From contig CAJWBH010000002.1 of assembly GCA_913019975.1 (NCBI GenBank), positions 1 to 64,000 on the forward strand: a stretch of DNA of 64,000 nt, read 5' to 3'. A program made the position numbers and the translations under genes. This DNA is from Thalassolituus maritimus. Lineage in GTDB: Bacteria; Pseudomonadota; Gammaproteobacteria; Pseudomonadales; Oceanobacteraceae. The notes under the pieces are model-generated. The model did not search any database, was not told where the DNA came from, and saw nothing but the letters and a program-made list of their open reading frames with translations. Each line of letters begins with the position of its first letter. The stretch's first letter is position 1. This document shows positions 1 through 10,091 of the stretch, piece by piece.

Positions 1-3000
1 ATAACGACGGTGTATCGGATGCTGATGAAGCGACTAACGGTACAGATCCGCTGAATGCTGATTCTGACGGCGACGGTAAAAACGACGGCGCTGAAGGCAC
101 CACAGATACTGACGGTGACGGCATCATCGATGCGCTCGAATCTGCCAACAACGACGCAGACAACGACGGTGTATCCGATGAGCAGGATGCGGCAAATAAC
201 GATCCGACCAATGACTCTGACAACGACGGTATCAACAACGAGACCGAAGTTGCGGCTGGTACTGATCCTCTGAATCCGAACGATGCGGGTACTGACACCG
301 ATGGTGACGGTACGCCTGATAACATCGATACCGACGACGATAACGACGGTGTATCGGATGCTGATGAAGCGACTAACGGTACAGATCCGCTGAACGCTGA
401 CTCGGATGGCGACGGTAAAAACGATGGGGCTGAAGGCACCAATGATACTGACGGTGACGGCATCATTGATGCGCTGGAATCTGCCAACAACGATGCGGAT
501 AACGACGGCGTATCTGATGAGCAGGATGCAGCGAATAACGATCCGACCAATGACTCTGACAACGACGGTATCAACAACGAGACCGAAGTTGCAGCAGGCA
601 CTGACCCGCTTGATCCGAACGATGCAGGTACTGACACCGACGGTGACGGTACACCGGACAACATCGATAACGACGATGACAACGACGGTGTATCGGATGT
701 AGACGAAGCGACCAACGGCACAGATCCGCTGAATGCTGATTCAGACGGTGACGGCAAAGGCGATGCTGCGGAAGGTACTACCGACACCGACGGTGACGGC
801 ATTATTGATGCGCTGGAGTCTGCGAACAACGACGCGGATAACGACGGCGTATCTGATGAGCAGGATGCGGCGAATAATGATCCGACCAATGACTCGGATA
901 ACGACGGCATCAACAACGAGACCGAAGTTGCGGCAGGCACTGATCCGCTCGATCCGAACAGTGTTGGAACGGATACCGATGGTGATGGTACGCCAGATAA
1001 CATCGATAACGACGATGATAACGACGGTGTGTCGGATGCTGATGAAGCGACCAACGGTACTGATCCATTGAATGGTGATACCGATGGCGACGGCAAGGGT
1101 GATGCTGCCGAAGGCACTACCGATACTGACGGTGACGGCATCATTGATGCGCTGGAATCTGCCAATAACGACGCGGATAACGACGGTGTATCTGATGAGT
1201 TGGATGCGGCAAATAACGATCCGACCAACGATTCTGATAACGATGGAATCAATAACGAGACCGAAGTTGCAGCCGGAACAGATCCGCTTGACCCGAACGA
1301 TGTTGGTAATGACAACGACGGAGATGGGGTGCCTGACAACATCGACAACGATGATGACAACGACGGCGTGAACGATGATGAAGATGCTTTCCCGAACGAT
1401 CCGAATGAAGATACGGATACGGATGGCGACAACATCGGTAACAACGCCGACACCGACGACGATAACGATGGTTACAGCGACCAGGATGAAATCGATAGCG
1501 GTAGTGACCCTCTGGATGAGAACGATACTCCAGCGGATAACGACGGCGACGGTATCTCTGATGTTAACGACGACGATGATGACAACGACGGTGTCAACGA
1601 TGAAGACGATGCCTTCCCGAACGATCCGAATGAAGATACGGATACCGATGGTGATGGCATAGGTAACAACGCTGATACTGATGATGATGGCGATGGCTAC
1701 TCTGACGACGATGAGACTCAGAATGGTACTGATCCACTGGATCCGAACGATGTTCCTGCGGACAACGACGGTGATGGCATCTCTGATGTTAACGATGATG
1801 ACGATGATAACGACGGCATTTCTGACGAAGATGAAGAGAACCTCGGTACTGATCCGAAGAACCCTGATTCAGATGGTGATGGCGTTGATGATGGCACTGA
1901 AATTGGTGATACCAACAACCCTTCTGATGAAGATGGTGACGGTACTCCGGATGCCCTTGATAGCACCAATGACAGTGACAGCGATGGTCTTTCAAACTAT
2001 CTCGAAACTCTGATTGGTTCAGATCCAGAGTCTCGTGACAGTGATGGCGATAGCTATCGCGATCATGAAGAGATTGCTGTTGTTCTGACTGGCGAGGATG
2101 TTGATGAAGACGGTATTGATGATGCGCTGGATGCAAGCGTCATCGGAGCACCCGACGAAAACGGAGACGGTGTAGCTGACTTTGCCATTGTTGATGTGGA
2201 TGGTGATGGAATCCCTAACCTGCTCGACACAGACAGCGACAATGATGGTATTGATGACATCAATGAAACGCTGGCCGACGCGGATGGTGATGGTATTCCT
2301 GACCTGGTAGACCCTGTGACTGCTGTGGGCGGTGGTGATAGTGACGGCGACTTCATCCCGGACGCGATCGAGTGCTGCTACGACACAGATCGTGATGGTC
2401 AGCCTGACTATATGCAGACAGACACCGACAGTGACTTTATTGACGACGTAATCGAAGCTGGCATCAGCGGTAATGATACTGATCTCGATGGCTACGATGA
2501 CACCTATGATGCCGACATAGACGGTGACGGTAACGTCGATAATGGTCCTGACGGAAACCTGGACGGCATCAACGACTTCTGGCAGCCGATTGACTCAGAT
2601 GGCGATGGCCTGGCGGATTATCGCGATACGGATAGCGACAACGATGGTATCCCTGACGAGGAAGAGTCTGGTTATGGCGCCTTCCCGGATCGTGATACCG
2701 ACGGTGATGGCATCCCTGATCGTGTCGATGGCGACAACGGTGACACTGGCACTTCTGGGGGTGACAGTGACGGTGATGGCATTAGTGATGAAGAAGAGTG
2801 CTCTGCGGGTTACCCGAACTGTGAAGACAGTGATGGTGACGGAACGCCGGATTATCTTGATGATACTGATGACAGCATCGATCAGGCACCGGGTAACACT
2901 GATACCGATAACGATGGGCTGACGGATGAAGAGGAAGCTGAGCGTGGTACTGACCCTAATGATGCAGATTCGGATAATGATGGTGTGTCTGATGGTGATG

Positions 3001-4226
3001 AAGTGGCAGCTGGCTCGGATCCACTGAACCCTGATTCTGATGGAGATGGCATTGAAGATGGTGACGAAAATACTGACAGTAATGACAACGGAGTGGTCGA
3101 CAGCAACGAAGGCTACTTACGTACGTCAACAGGCTCAGGTTCTATGAGCCTGCTCTGGGTAGCCGTTGCTCTTCTGCTTATTCGTCGCAGACATCTTGCG
3201 CTGCTGCTCGCAGCGGCGTCTTTGCCAGCTGCAGCAGTAGAGGCCGATAAAGAGCGCATGTATGTACTCGGCTCTTTGGAGTATTCCCGTTTCGCCCCTA
3301 TTACCGAAGGCGGTGGTATTAAGATTACTGATCGTCATGACTGGGGTGCTGGACTTGGCGTGGGCTATGACCTGCTGGATGAACTTGCGCTGGAATTTTC
3401 TTACGCCACGAAGGGGGAGTTACAAGCTGCGACAGCGGGCAGTGATGTGGGCATTGAGTACAATGCTGCTGTTCTGTCAGCTAAATGGTTTCCGGCGATC
3501 TGGAGAGAGAACGAGCGTTACTCTGGCGATTGGCCAGAGAAATTTAACTGGTACCTGACTGGTGGGGTATCACACCTGAATACGTCAGGAGATGCTCTTT
3601 CTGAGAGTGAAAACTCGTTAAATATTATGTACGGCGCTGGTGCAACTTATGGCCTGACTTCTAAGTTGCAGCTAAGAGGCTCACTGGATCGTGTTTCTGG
3701 CGATGTGCTGACCTATGGCCTGAGTCTGATCTGGTATCCGTTTGCGTCTGAAAAACGTTCCTGGAAACGTGACCCTCAAGTTATTGAGGAGGCGGCATTA
3801 CCTGCCTACTCGCCGGTAGATGTTGCTGTGCCATCCGCTGAGCCTGTCGTTGTTATCGAGCCGACCGCAGCTGGCCCTGAAGAGGTTTGCCAGGTTGAGC
3901 GTTCCAGAGCAGATGTGTTGTTTGCCTATGACTCGTCGAGACTCCGTTCTGAATATGAAGAGAGTCTTGATATGGCGGCAGACGATTTCTTCTCGTGCCC
4001 CGACCTGGAGATCACTTTGATTGGTTACACAGACAGTCGTGGTTCGAAGCGTTATAACGAAGCGCTGGCTCTGAAGCGTGCTGAGACCGTGGCGCAATAT
4101 CTTATGGAGCGGGGCGTCCCATCCAATCGTATCGTGAAAATCTCGCGGGGTATTGATGCTTCAAGAGGTTTGAGCGAAGACGAAAAACGTCGTGTAGAGC
4201 TCTATTTTGGTGACCACTCTGAATAA
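1..4226 (+). CDS. TSP3-repeat / OmpA-barrel fusion surface protein (5' end outside window)
   Basis: The frame is open from base 3 to the stop at 4224-4226; the start lies upstream of the window. Bases 3 to about 3110 encode Asp/Asn/Gly-rich repeats of the DxDxDGxxD type, which in thrombospondin type 3 and OprF-like proteins bind Ca2+. Next come a Gly/Ser stretch, a hydrophobic segment and Arg-Arg-Arg (about 3126-3189), the layout of a GlyGly-CTERM sorting signal. A second hydrophobic segment ending in AAA/VEA (about 3190-3243) looks like a signal peptide with a signal peptidase I site. An 8-strand OmpA-type barrel (about 3250-3760) and an OmpA C-terminal peptidoglycan-binding domain (about 3885-4215) follow. 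The OmpA motif GYTDSRGS and the later KRAE keep the Asp and Arg that contact diaminopimelate. Predicted location is cell surface and outer membrane. A paralogue with the same order follows at 4417. Two-product processing is inference. Confidence 0.85.
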   Translation, partial: NDGVSDADEATNGTDPLNADSDGDGKNDGAEGTTDTDGDGIIDALESANNDADNDGVSDEQDAANNDPTNDSDNDGINNETEVAAGTDPLNPNDAGTDTDGDGTPDNIDTDDDNDGVSDADEATNGTDPLNADSDGDGKNDGAEGTNDTDGDGIIDALESANNDADNDGVSDEQDAANNDPTNDSDNDGINNETEVAAGTDPLDPNDAGTDTDGDGTPDNIDNDDDNDGVSDVDEATNGTDPLNADSDGDGKGDAAEGTTDTDGDGIIDALESANNDADNDGVSDEQDAANNDPTNDSDNDGINNETEVAAGTDPLDPNSVGTDTDGDGTPDNIDNDDDNDGVSDADEATNGTDPLNGDTDGDGKGDAAEGTTDTDGDGIIDALESANNDADNDGVSDELDAANNDPTNDSDNDGINNETEVAAGTDPLDPNDVGNDNDGDGVPDNIDNDDDNDGVNDDEDAFPNDPNEDTDTDGDNIGNNADTDDDNDGYSDQDEIDSGSDPLDENDTPADNDGDGISDVNDDDDDNDGVNDEDDAFPNDPNEDTDTDGDGIGNNADTDDDGDGYSDDDETQNGTDPLDPNDVPADNDGDGISDVNDDDDDNDGISDEDEENLGTDPKNPDSDGDGVDDGTEIGDTNNPSDEDGDGTPDALDSTNDSDSDGLSNYLETLIGSDPESRDSDGDSYRDHEEIAVVLTGEDVDEDGIDDALDASVIGAPDENGDGVADFAIVDVDGDGIPNLLDTDSDNDGIDDINETLADADGDGIPDLVDPVTAVGGGDSDGDFIPDAIECCYDTDRDGQPDYMQTDTDSDFIDDVIEAGISGNDTDLDGYDDTYDADIDGDGNVDNGPDGNLDGINDFWQPIDSDGDGLADYRDTDSDNDGIPDEEESGYGAFPDRDTDGDGIPDRVDGDNGDTGTSGGDSDGDGISDEEECSAGYPNCEDSDGDGTPDYLDDTDDSIDQAPGNTDTDNDGLTDEEEAERGTDPNDADSDNDGVSDGDEVAAGSDPLNPDSDGDGIEDGDENTDSNDNGVVDSNEGYLRTSTGSGSMSLLWVAVALLLIRRRHLALLLAAASLPAAAVEADKERMYVLGSLEYSRFAPITEGGGIKITDRHDWGAGLGVGYDLLDELALEFSYATKGELQAATAGSDVGIEYNAAVLSAKWFPAIWRENERYSGDWPEKFNWYLTGGVSHLNTSGDALSESENSLNIMYGAGATYGLTSKLQLRGSLDRVSGDVLTYGLSLIWYPFASEKRSWKRDPQVIEEAALPAYSPVDVAVPSAEPVVVIEPTAAGPEEVCQVERSRADVLFAYDSSRLRSEYEESLDMAADDFFSCPDLEITLIGYTDSRGSKRYNEALALKRAETVAQYLMERGVPSNRIVKISRGIDASRGLSEDEKRRVELYFGDHSE
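3..1358 (+). repeat. Four tandem 339-bp repeats (113 aa each)
   Basis: Units begin at 3, 342, 681 and 1020, each with AACGACGG(T/C)GT, and the pattern changes at 1359. The exact 339-bp spacing is seen directly. The encoded units differ by only a few residues, while many base differences are synonymous (for example ATCATCGATGCGCTCGAA against ATCATTGATGCGCTGGAA). This indicates duplication followed by selection on the protein. More copies may lie left of the window. After 1359 a shorter, less regular repeat of about 70 residues, marked by [16 protein letters not shown], occurs twice. Confidence 0.95.
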
Positions 4227-4283
4227 CCGATAGGAGGTGCGATCTCGCCCTCGCGGCGCGTGAACACCCGTAAATCATATGTA

Positions 4284-4325
4284 AGCCCTCAGGTTACACA
4301 TTGTAATCTGGGGGCTGTCTTTTTA
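4284..4325 (+). terminator. Intrinsic terminator after the first TSP3/OmpA gene
   Basis: The 15-bp arms 4284-4298 and 4302-4316 (AGCCCTCAGGTTACA with TGTAATCTGGGGGCT, two G-T pairs) enclose a CAT loop and are followed by GTCTTTTT. It separates the two paralogous genes, so the second gene probably has its own promoter. Confidence 0.8.
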
Positions 4326-4416
4326 AGATACATCCTTACCGCCACTGTTGTCGGCAATTAACAATAATAACTGTCAGCTGACAGCCCCCACACGTGGACG
4401 GTACGGAGATAATTGT

Positions 4417-7400
4417 ATGAAGGCGTTTCAATGGTCGGCTGCTTCTTTGCTGTCGATACTCTGTACTTTTTCTGTTTCAGTTCAGGCTGCGCCGGGTGGC
4501 GTATCCTTCAATGACGCGGGTCTCTGGCTGAAAACAGATGATGCCGGCGATATCGCCGTTGCCTGGAAAGATAACTCCGGCGCCTCGAATAATGTCGAAG
4601 TGCGTGTAACCGGGTCTGCTGCACCCTGGGCACTTAGCGAGGCAGATGCCGCGCACAACTTCCACCCCTATACCACGGGTTACCAGAATAACCGCCTGTT
4701 TCACGATACCGATGCCTCATTTGTGGAAGAGGGTGACAATGTAACGCCGCTCACTATGATTGCTGTCACCCGTTTGGTTAGCCTCCCGGATACAGACAGT
4801 GTCGCTCGTATTATGGGGCTCGCCAACAGCAGTTTGCCGGAAGCAGCTGAGCCCGGTTTATCGGTAGCTGGTGATGATTCAGACTATGCTGGCCGTTTAC
4901 AGTTGAGTTTCGAGTCAGAGTTTTCAGCCTGGCCAGATTATTTATACAGTTCTCCAGTTCCACTAGCAGAGAGCGTGATCAACTTTGCGGTTGTTGGCGG
5001 GTCGAATAACACAGATGTCACCCTTGGTTATAACAATACTCAGGCATTCAGCGTCGCTGATGAGCCCGTTGTAACCCGGGGCGATACCGTCTCCATTGGA
5101 TATGGCACCCGGTTCGCAGAGAGCGCGCAACCGTTTAACGGCGATATCATGGAAGTGATCTGGTATGCCGACGAGTTAAGTGAAAATGAATTGCAGCGGG
5201 TGCACAGCTATCTTGCAGTGAAGCATGGGATTGGACTGACAGGTGACTACCTGGCGTCGGACAATACGGTTGTCTGGCAATCGACCATCAACTCAGCCTA
5301 TAACACCGATGTGTTTGGTCTTGGGCGGGATGATACGAGTGGCCTGAACCAGCTTATTTCCCGGTCGGTTACTTCTCCCGAACTGACCGTTTCTACGACG
5401 ACTGATTTTGCTTCCGGTAATAATACTGCTCGTCCGGTCCTTGGCGCTGACCGCTCTTTCGCCTTGATGGGGCATAACGGTGGTGCAGTGTCTTTTTCAA
5501 GCACGAATGTTTCAGGATCATATTCTTATCGGTCAGAGCGTGTGTGGCTGTATCAGGCAAGCAGTCTTATCGCTCCGCTTGCCATGAAATTCGACCTGCC
5601 TGCTCTGGCACCGGGGTCAAAGGTGTATCTGGTGCGTCGTAATGCTGATGATGATTTTTCTGCTGGTGCAGTGACTCTTGGTGAAGTGAACGCTTCGACC
5701 GGTGAAATAGCAGGCATTGAATTAACCGACGGCGATTATTTCACCTTGGCTATCACCCTCGACTCCGATGAAGACGGCGTGATCGATCCTGAAGACGCAT
5801 TCCCGAATGATCCTATCGAAACAGAAGATACCGACGGCGATGGCATTGGTGATAATGCAGACTCCGATGATGATGGTGATGGTTATACCGACGATGACGA
5901 AGTACTCGCAGGTTCTGATCCCAAGGACGATAGCAGTGTGCCGGCGGACAACGATAACGATGGTATCTCTGACGTTACAGACACCGATGATGATAACGAC
6001 GGGCTGAGCGACACGGATGAGGCGCTCGTAGGGACTGACCCGGAAAACCCCGACTCAGATAATGATGGGGTGCTTGATGGCGCTGAAGTCGGTAGCGATG
6101 CGAGCAACCCGCGGGATGAGAACGGTGATGGTGTCGCTGATGTCTTTACACCGACTAATGATTCGGATCACGACGGCTTATCGAACTATGTAGAAACCTT
6201 AATAGGCTCTGATCCGACACGCCGTGACTCTGATGGTGATGACTTCCGCGATGACGAGGAGCTGGCGGTCACTCTGGCCGGTAGCGACGCTGACAACGAC
6301 GGTATTGATGATGCTATGGATGCGGACTCCACCGGTGCAGCGGACCGCGATGGTGATGGCATCACAGATTTTGCACTTCGCGATACCGATGGCAATGGGA
6401 CCCCAGACTTGCTGGATACCGACAGTGACGCTGATGGCATCGATGACTTGACCGAAACCTTGAATGATACTGATGATGATGGAATCGCCGATGTTCGTGA
6501 CTCCGATAATTCATTGGGTAGTGGTGACAGCGATTCTGATGCCTTACCTGATGTTTTCGAATGCTGTGGTGATGCCGATCAGGACGGTGTTCCCAACTAT
6601 ATGCAGTCAGACAGTGATTCTGATTCGATTCCTGATGGTTATGAGGCAGGCATAATCAGCCCGGCAGATGATGATGGCGACGGGTATGACAACCGCTACG
6701 ACGCCGACATAAATGGAGATGGCGTTGTGGACAACGGTCCGGATGCCGACAATAACGGCCTGCGCGATGACTGGTTACCGCTGGATACGGATGGCGATGG
6801 TCAACCCGATTATGCGGACACCGACAGTGACAATGACGGTGTCAGTGATGAGGACGAAAGCCTGTTCGGAAGCGCGCTTACTGATGACGCAGACGGAGAT
6901 GGGATTCCATCGCAAGTTGATGCGTCGCAAGGGGAGAATGGCGGAGACAGCGATAAGGACGGTCTGAGTGATTCAGAGGAGTGCCCTGAAGGTTATCCTT
7001 ACTGTCGCGACACAGACAGCAACGGCACTCCGGATTATATGTCGGTAGACAGTGACGGCGATGGTATTCCCGATGCTGAAGACCCGGACACGTCTCCTGG
7101 TGGTGGCGACTTCGACGGCGATGGTATTGGCGACGCAGAAGAATGTCCGGTGGCGGGTGAGTGCCCGGACTCCGACGGCGACGGCATTCCGGATTATCTG
7201 GACGACGACACCCAGTATCAGGCTCCAGACGGGGATGAAAATGAAGGCGAAGAAGGTGTTGGTCAGGCCCCTGAAGCTCCACAAGCTCTGTCAGATCATA
7301 TGACTTCTTCGACTGGTGTAGGCGCGTTCTCTGTGCTTTGGGGGATGTTTGCTCTTCTGTTAATTCGTCGCCGTTCAATCGCGCTGGCCCTTGCATTAGG

Positions 7401-8376
7401 CACCATGCTGGCTGTGCCTGCGACAGCGGTCGAGTGGTCGAAAGAGCGCCTGTATATGACGGGCAGTGCAGAATATTCGCGCTTTAGCCCGGAGACAGAG
7501 GACAGCGTATACACAGTCTCAGACAGACATGATTGGGGGGTGAGTCTCGGTGCAGGCTATGACTTGTTCGATCAGTGGACGATGGAGTTTGACTTCAGTC
7601 AGAAGGGCGAGCTTCAGGCCTCAAGAAACAATACGGTAGAGAATGCTGAATACAGTTTCGCGGCAGCCACTGTCGCCTGGTATCCATCCATCTGGTATTC
7701 GAACCGGCGTTATGATGATACCTGGCCTCACAAACTGAATTGGTTTATCTCCAGCGGCGTCAGCCGCATGTTTGTTTCAGGAAGCGCAAACAACGAGCTG
7801 GAGAACCCGATCAATGTGTCGCTTGGTGGCGGTGTGACCTACGGCCTTTCTTCCGGTGTTGAACTGAAAGCAACCGCAGAGAGACTGTCGGGTGATGTAT
7901 TCAGTTGGGGGCTGGGGCTCAGTTGGTATCCATATGCACCGGCAAGTCGGGGGCAGGCCGGGCGCAGCTATGACCCGGATGAGGACCGCACACCGTTGTA
8001 TCAGCCATATCAGGTGGCCACTCAGCGGGTTGCGAGAACTCATGTTGCGGATTGTGGGCTGCAGCTTAAGAATGCTCAGGTAGAGTTCTCAGAGAGTTCG
8101 TACCTGTTGCAGCGAGAATACTTTCCCCGCCTTGATGAAATCAGCGACGATTTTTTTAAGTGCCCCGGTGTAACCTTAGTGGTGGTTGGAACGGGAGAAC
8201 AGGCCGGCCTGGATCAGGACTCACGCCGTGATGATCTGGCTTATCAGCGTGCCCGTGCTGTGTATCAATATCTGGTAAGACGAGGAGTGCCGTCTAACCG
8301 GGTTGTAATTTCAACGCGTCCGGTTGACGACGACGCGGCATCTGAGCACCGCGCCGAGGTATTTTTCGCCCGCTGA
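4417..8376 (+). CDS. Secreted TSP3-repeat / OmpA-barrel fusion protein, paralogue of the upstream gene
   Basis: 1319 residues from the ATG at 4417. I chose it because GGAG lies about 8 bases upstream and the product begins with a signal peptide (MKAFQWSAASLLSIL... cut after VQA); an in-frame TTG at 4348 would add 23 unlikely residues. Residues about 25-445 form a beta-rich region with a VHSYLAVKHGIGL motif, like the lectin-fold DUF8202 type regions found in secreted proteins (tentative). Residues about 449-958 are acidic Ca2+-binding TSP3 repeats. Then come a sorting-signal-like segment ending in IRRR (about 7310-7377), a second signal-peptide-like segment ending in ATA/VEW (to about 7434), an 8-strand barrel and an OmpA-like C-terminal domain. 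In the latter the canonical Asp is not kept (GTGEQAG in place of GYTDSRG), although the RAR region is. It lies 190 bp after its paralogue and convergent to pepA. Confidence 0.85.
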   Translation: MKAFQWSAASLLSILCTFSVSVQAAPGGVSFNDAGLWLKTDDAGDIAVAWKDNSGASNNVEVRVTGSAAPWALSEADAAHNFHPYTTGYQNNRLFHDTDASFVEEGDNVTPLTMIAVTRLVSLPDTDSVARIMGLANSSLPEAAEPGLSVAGDDSDYAGRLQLSFESEFSAWPDYLYSSPVPLAESVINFAVVGGSNNTDVTLGYNNTQAFSVADEPVVTRGDTVSIGYGTRFAESAQPFNGDIMEVIWYADELSENELQRVHSYLAVKHGIGLTGDYLASDNTVVWQSTINSAYNTDVFGLGRDDTSGLNQLISRSVTSPELTVSTTTDFASGNNTARPVLGADRSFALMGHNGGAVSFSSTNVSGSYSYRSERVWLYQASSLIAPLAMKFDLPALAPGSKVYLVRRNADDDFSAGAVTLGEVNASTGEIAGIELTDGDYFTLAITLDSDEDGVIDPEDAFPNDPIETEDTDGDGIGDNADSDDDGDGYTDDDEVLAGSDPKDDSSVPADNDNDGISDVTDTDDDNDGLSDTDEALVGTDPENPDSDNDGVLDGAEVGSDASNPRDENGDGVADVFTPTNDSDHDGLSNYVETLIGSDPTRRDSDGDDFRDDEELAVTLAGSDADNDGIDDAMDADSTGAADRDGDGITDFALRDTDGNGTPDLLDTDSDADGIDDLTETLNDTDDDGIADVRDSDNSLGSGDSDSDALPDVFECCGDADQDGVPNYMQSDSDSDSIPDGYEAGIISPADDDGDGYDNRYDADINGDGVVDNGPDADNNGLRDDWLPLDTDGDGQPDYADTDSDNDGVSDEDESLFGSALTDDADGDGIPSQVDASQGENGGDSDKDGLSDSEECPEGYPYCRDTDSNGTPDYMSVDSDGDGIPDAEDPDTSPGGGDFDGDGIGDAEECPVAGECPDSDGDGIPDYLDDDTQYQAPDGDENEGEEGVGQAPEAPQALSDHMTSSTGVGAFSVLWGMFALLLIRRRSIALALALGTMLAVPATAVEWSKERLYMTGSAEYSRFSPETEDSVYTVSDRHDWGVSLGAGYDLFDQWTMEFDFSQKGELQASRNNTVENAEYSFAAATVAWYPSIWYSNRRYDDTWPHKLNWFISSGVSRMFVSGSANNELENPINVSLGGGVTYGLSSGVELKATAERLSGDVFSWGLGLSWYPYAPASRGQAGRSYDPDEDRTPLYQPYQVATQRVARTHVADCGLQLKNAQVEFSESSYLLQREYFPRLDEISDDFFKCPGVTLVVVGTGEQAGLDQDSRRDDLAYQRARAVYQYLVRRGVPSNRVVISTRPVDDDAASEHRAEVFFAR

Positions 8377-8388
8377 TGCGGGCGAAAA
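8363..8388. other. Perfect inverted repeat with a stop codon in its loop
   Basis: TTTTCGCCCGC (8363-8373) and GCGGGCGAAAA (8378-8388) are perfect complements around TGAT; the TGA at 8374-8376 is the stop of the second TSP3/OmpA gene. It lies between two convergent genes. The T run precedes and the A run follows the hairpin, the reverse of a normal intrinsic terminator, so I call it only a hairpin that may stabilise transcript ends. Confidence 0.6.
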
Positions 8389-8401
8389 GTCAGCTCTGAT
8401 A

Positions 8402-9865
8402 TCAGCTCACTTTATTCAGCAGATAGGTAGTAAGCAGAGGAACAGGGCGACCTGTTGCGCCTTTGCTGGTACCGTCACCGCCCCATGCTGGCCCGGCAAT
8501 ATCAACGTGAGCCCAGCGGGTACCTTCGGTGAAGCGGGACAGGAAGCAAGCCGCTGTTGTCGCTCCCGCCAGTGGGCCTCCGATATTAGCGATGTCAGCA
8601 AAGTTGCTGTCGAGCAGTGACTGGTAATCGTCTTCCAGTGGTAAACGCCAGACGCGATCGCCGGAATAAGCACCTGCAGTATTCAGCTCAGTAGCCAGCT
8701 CTTCATCTGTGGTAAACAAGCCAGAATTCACTTTCCCGAGAGCCGCCATGCAGGCGCCGGTCAGGGTGGCAACATCCACACAGGTGGCCGGTTTATAATC
8801 ACGGATGCCCAGAGTCAGAGCATCGCACAGCACCAGTCGGCCTTCGGCGTCAGTGTTCAGAATCTCCACGGTCTGACCGGATAGGGTTGTCACTACGTCG
8901 CCCGGCTTGCTGGCGTCGCCCGCAGGCATATTTTCAGCGCTGGTAATGATAGCCACTACGTTAATGGCCGGTTTAAGTTCGGCGAGAGTTTTCATTGTAC
9001 CCAGTACAGAAGCAGCACCGCACATGTCGTACTTCATCTCGTCCATTTTAGCGCCAGGTTTCAGGCTGATACCGCCAGTATCAAAGGTGATGCCCTTGCC
9101 CACGATCATGTGAGGAGCGTCATCACCTGCGCCTTTGTATTCCATGATAATCAGCTTGCCAGGCTCTGAAGAGCCTTTGGCGACCGAATAAAATGCGCCA
9201 GCGCCCATCTCCTCCATTTCTTTTTCATCGTACACCTTACAGGTAAAGCCTGCGCCATCAGACAGCTTCTGTGCTTCGTCTGCCAGATAGGTCGGCGTAC
9301 AGATGTTCGGTGGCATATTGCCGAGTTCTTTGGCGTACGATGTGCCGAGGCCTTTGGCGTCGGCAACGGTCAGGGCATCTTTGACGTCATCGCCGATCCA
9401 GATCAGGGTATCTAGCGCAGGTGTTGGCTCTTTACCGGGAAGGGTAGCAATGAACTTGTACTGTGCCGCGTGAACCGCGAGTACGATCTGTTCTGCCCAC
9501 CAGGCTTGTGGCCGGCTGTCCGTCGCCAATGCAGAGACGTCTACCGCGGCGGTACCTTCTTTACCAGAGATCGCTTTACCTATGGCACTGGCGATTTTGT
9601 TGGCGTCAACGGCATTGAGGTTGTCTTTGCCACCGCCAATAATCACAGTGCGGCTGGCTTCTGTTCCGGCCAGTGAATACAGGGTCAGGGAGCTACCTGC
9701 GGCACCAGTAATATCTTTTGCCTTGATTCGGGCCTGAACCGCGCCAGCCGATGCGGTGTCTATCTTTTCGGCAGAGGCAGAAAGCTCACCGTTATCGTTA
9801 ATCGTGACAACAAGAGTATCTGCAGTCAGTTCTGCAGGGTTACCGGTGAAAATCTGAAAATCCAT
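8402..9865 (-). CDS. pepA: Leucyl aminopeptidase (M17 family, cytosol aminopeptidase)
   Basis: 487 residues, close to E. coli PepA (503). The product removes N-terminal amino acids, preferably Leu, with two metal ions in a hexameric cytosolic enzyme; some PepA proteins also bind DNA. Visible motifs are the M17 signature NTDAEGRLVLCD (residues 337-348), with metal ligands and the catalytic Arg, the Lys in VGKGITFDTGG (K257), and DVATLTGA just after. The start has a good ribosome site (AAGGAG, 5 bases before ATG). It is divergent from lptF-lptG over about 226 bp, the arrangement seen in many gammaproteobacteria, where the two transcripts often share the intergenic region. Confidence 0.97.
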   Translation of the reverse strand: MDFQIFTGNPAELTADTLVVTINDNGELSASAEKIDTASAGAVQARIKAKDITGAAGSSLTLYSLAGTEASRTVIIGGGKDNLNAVDANKIASAIGKAISGKEGTAAVDVSALATDSRPQAWWAEQIVLAVHAAQYKFIATLPGKEPTPALDTLIWIGDDVKDALTVADAKGLGTSYAKELGNMPPNICTPTYLADEAQKLSDGAGFTCKVYDEKEMEEMGAGAFYSVAKGSSEPGKLIIMEYKGAGDDAPHMIVGKGITFDTGGISLKPGAKMDEMKYDMCGAASVLGTMKTLAELKPAINVVAIITSAENMPAGDASKPGDVVTTLSGQTVEILNTDAEGRLVLCDALTLGIRDYKPATCVDVATLTGACMAALGKVNSGLFTTDEELATELNTAGAYSGDRVWRLPLEDDYQSLLDSNFADIANIGGPLAGATTAACFLSRFTEGTRWAHVDIAGPAWGGDGTSKGATGRPVPLLTTYLLNKVS

Positions 9866-10091
9866 CGTAGCTCCTTAGAGGGCAGGTTCGGTCGTATTCG
9901 GTGTAGCGAATTAAAGTGTTCCAGCTAAGTGTGCGGCCAGACCGTGAAAATACAAGTGGCTGGGGTAACGGAAGCTAAAAAAAACAGTACAATGCTGCCT
10001 TGTGGTTACTCTCTGATTTACACGACAACTGCCAGATGCCAATCAGACCCGACAGGCAGATGACGACCAGACAAAACAGGTGCGGCACCGT

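Noticed and set aside
55-2013. Long open frames in the other plus-strand frame through the TSP3 repeats (products rich in Thr, Met, Ile)
   Set aside because: They are shadows caused by the repeated GAT/GAC/AAC/GGT codons; they have no ribosome sites and the real frame carries all conserved motifs.
3145-3243. Separate start codon for the barrel at the internal Met (SMSLLW)
   Set aside because: No ribosome site in front of the ATG, and the paralogue lacks an equivalent Met; cannot be excluded as a minor start.
3110-3260. Frameshift or assembly error joining two genes
   Set aside because: The paralogue at 7290-7440 shows the same in-frame junction with independent sequence, so the fusion is real.
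8363-8388. Terminator between the second TSP3/OmpA gene and pepA
   Set aside because: The hairpin is perfect but T precedes and A follows it, so neither strand has the U tract; kept only as a hairpin.
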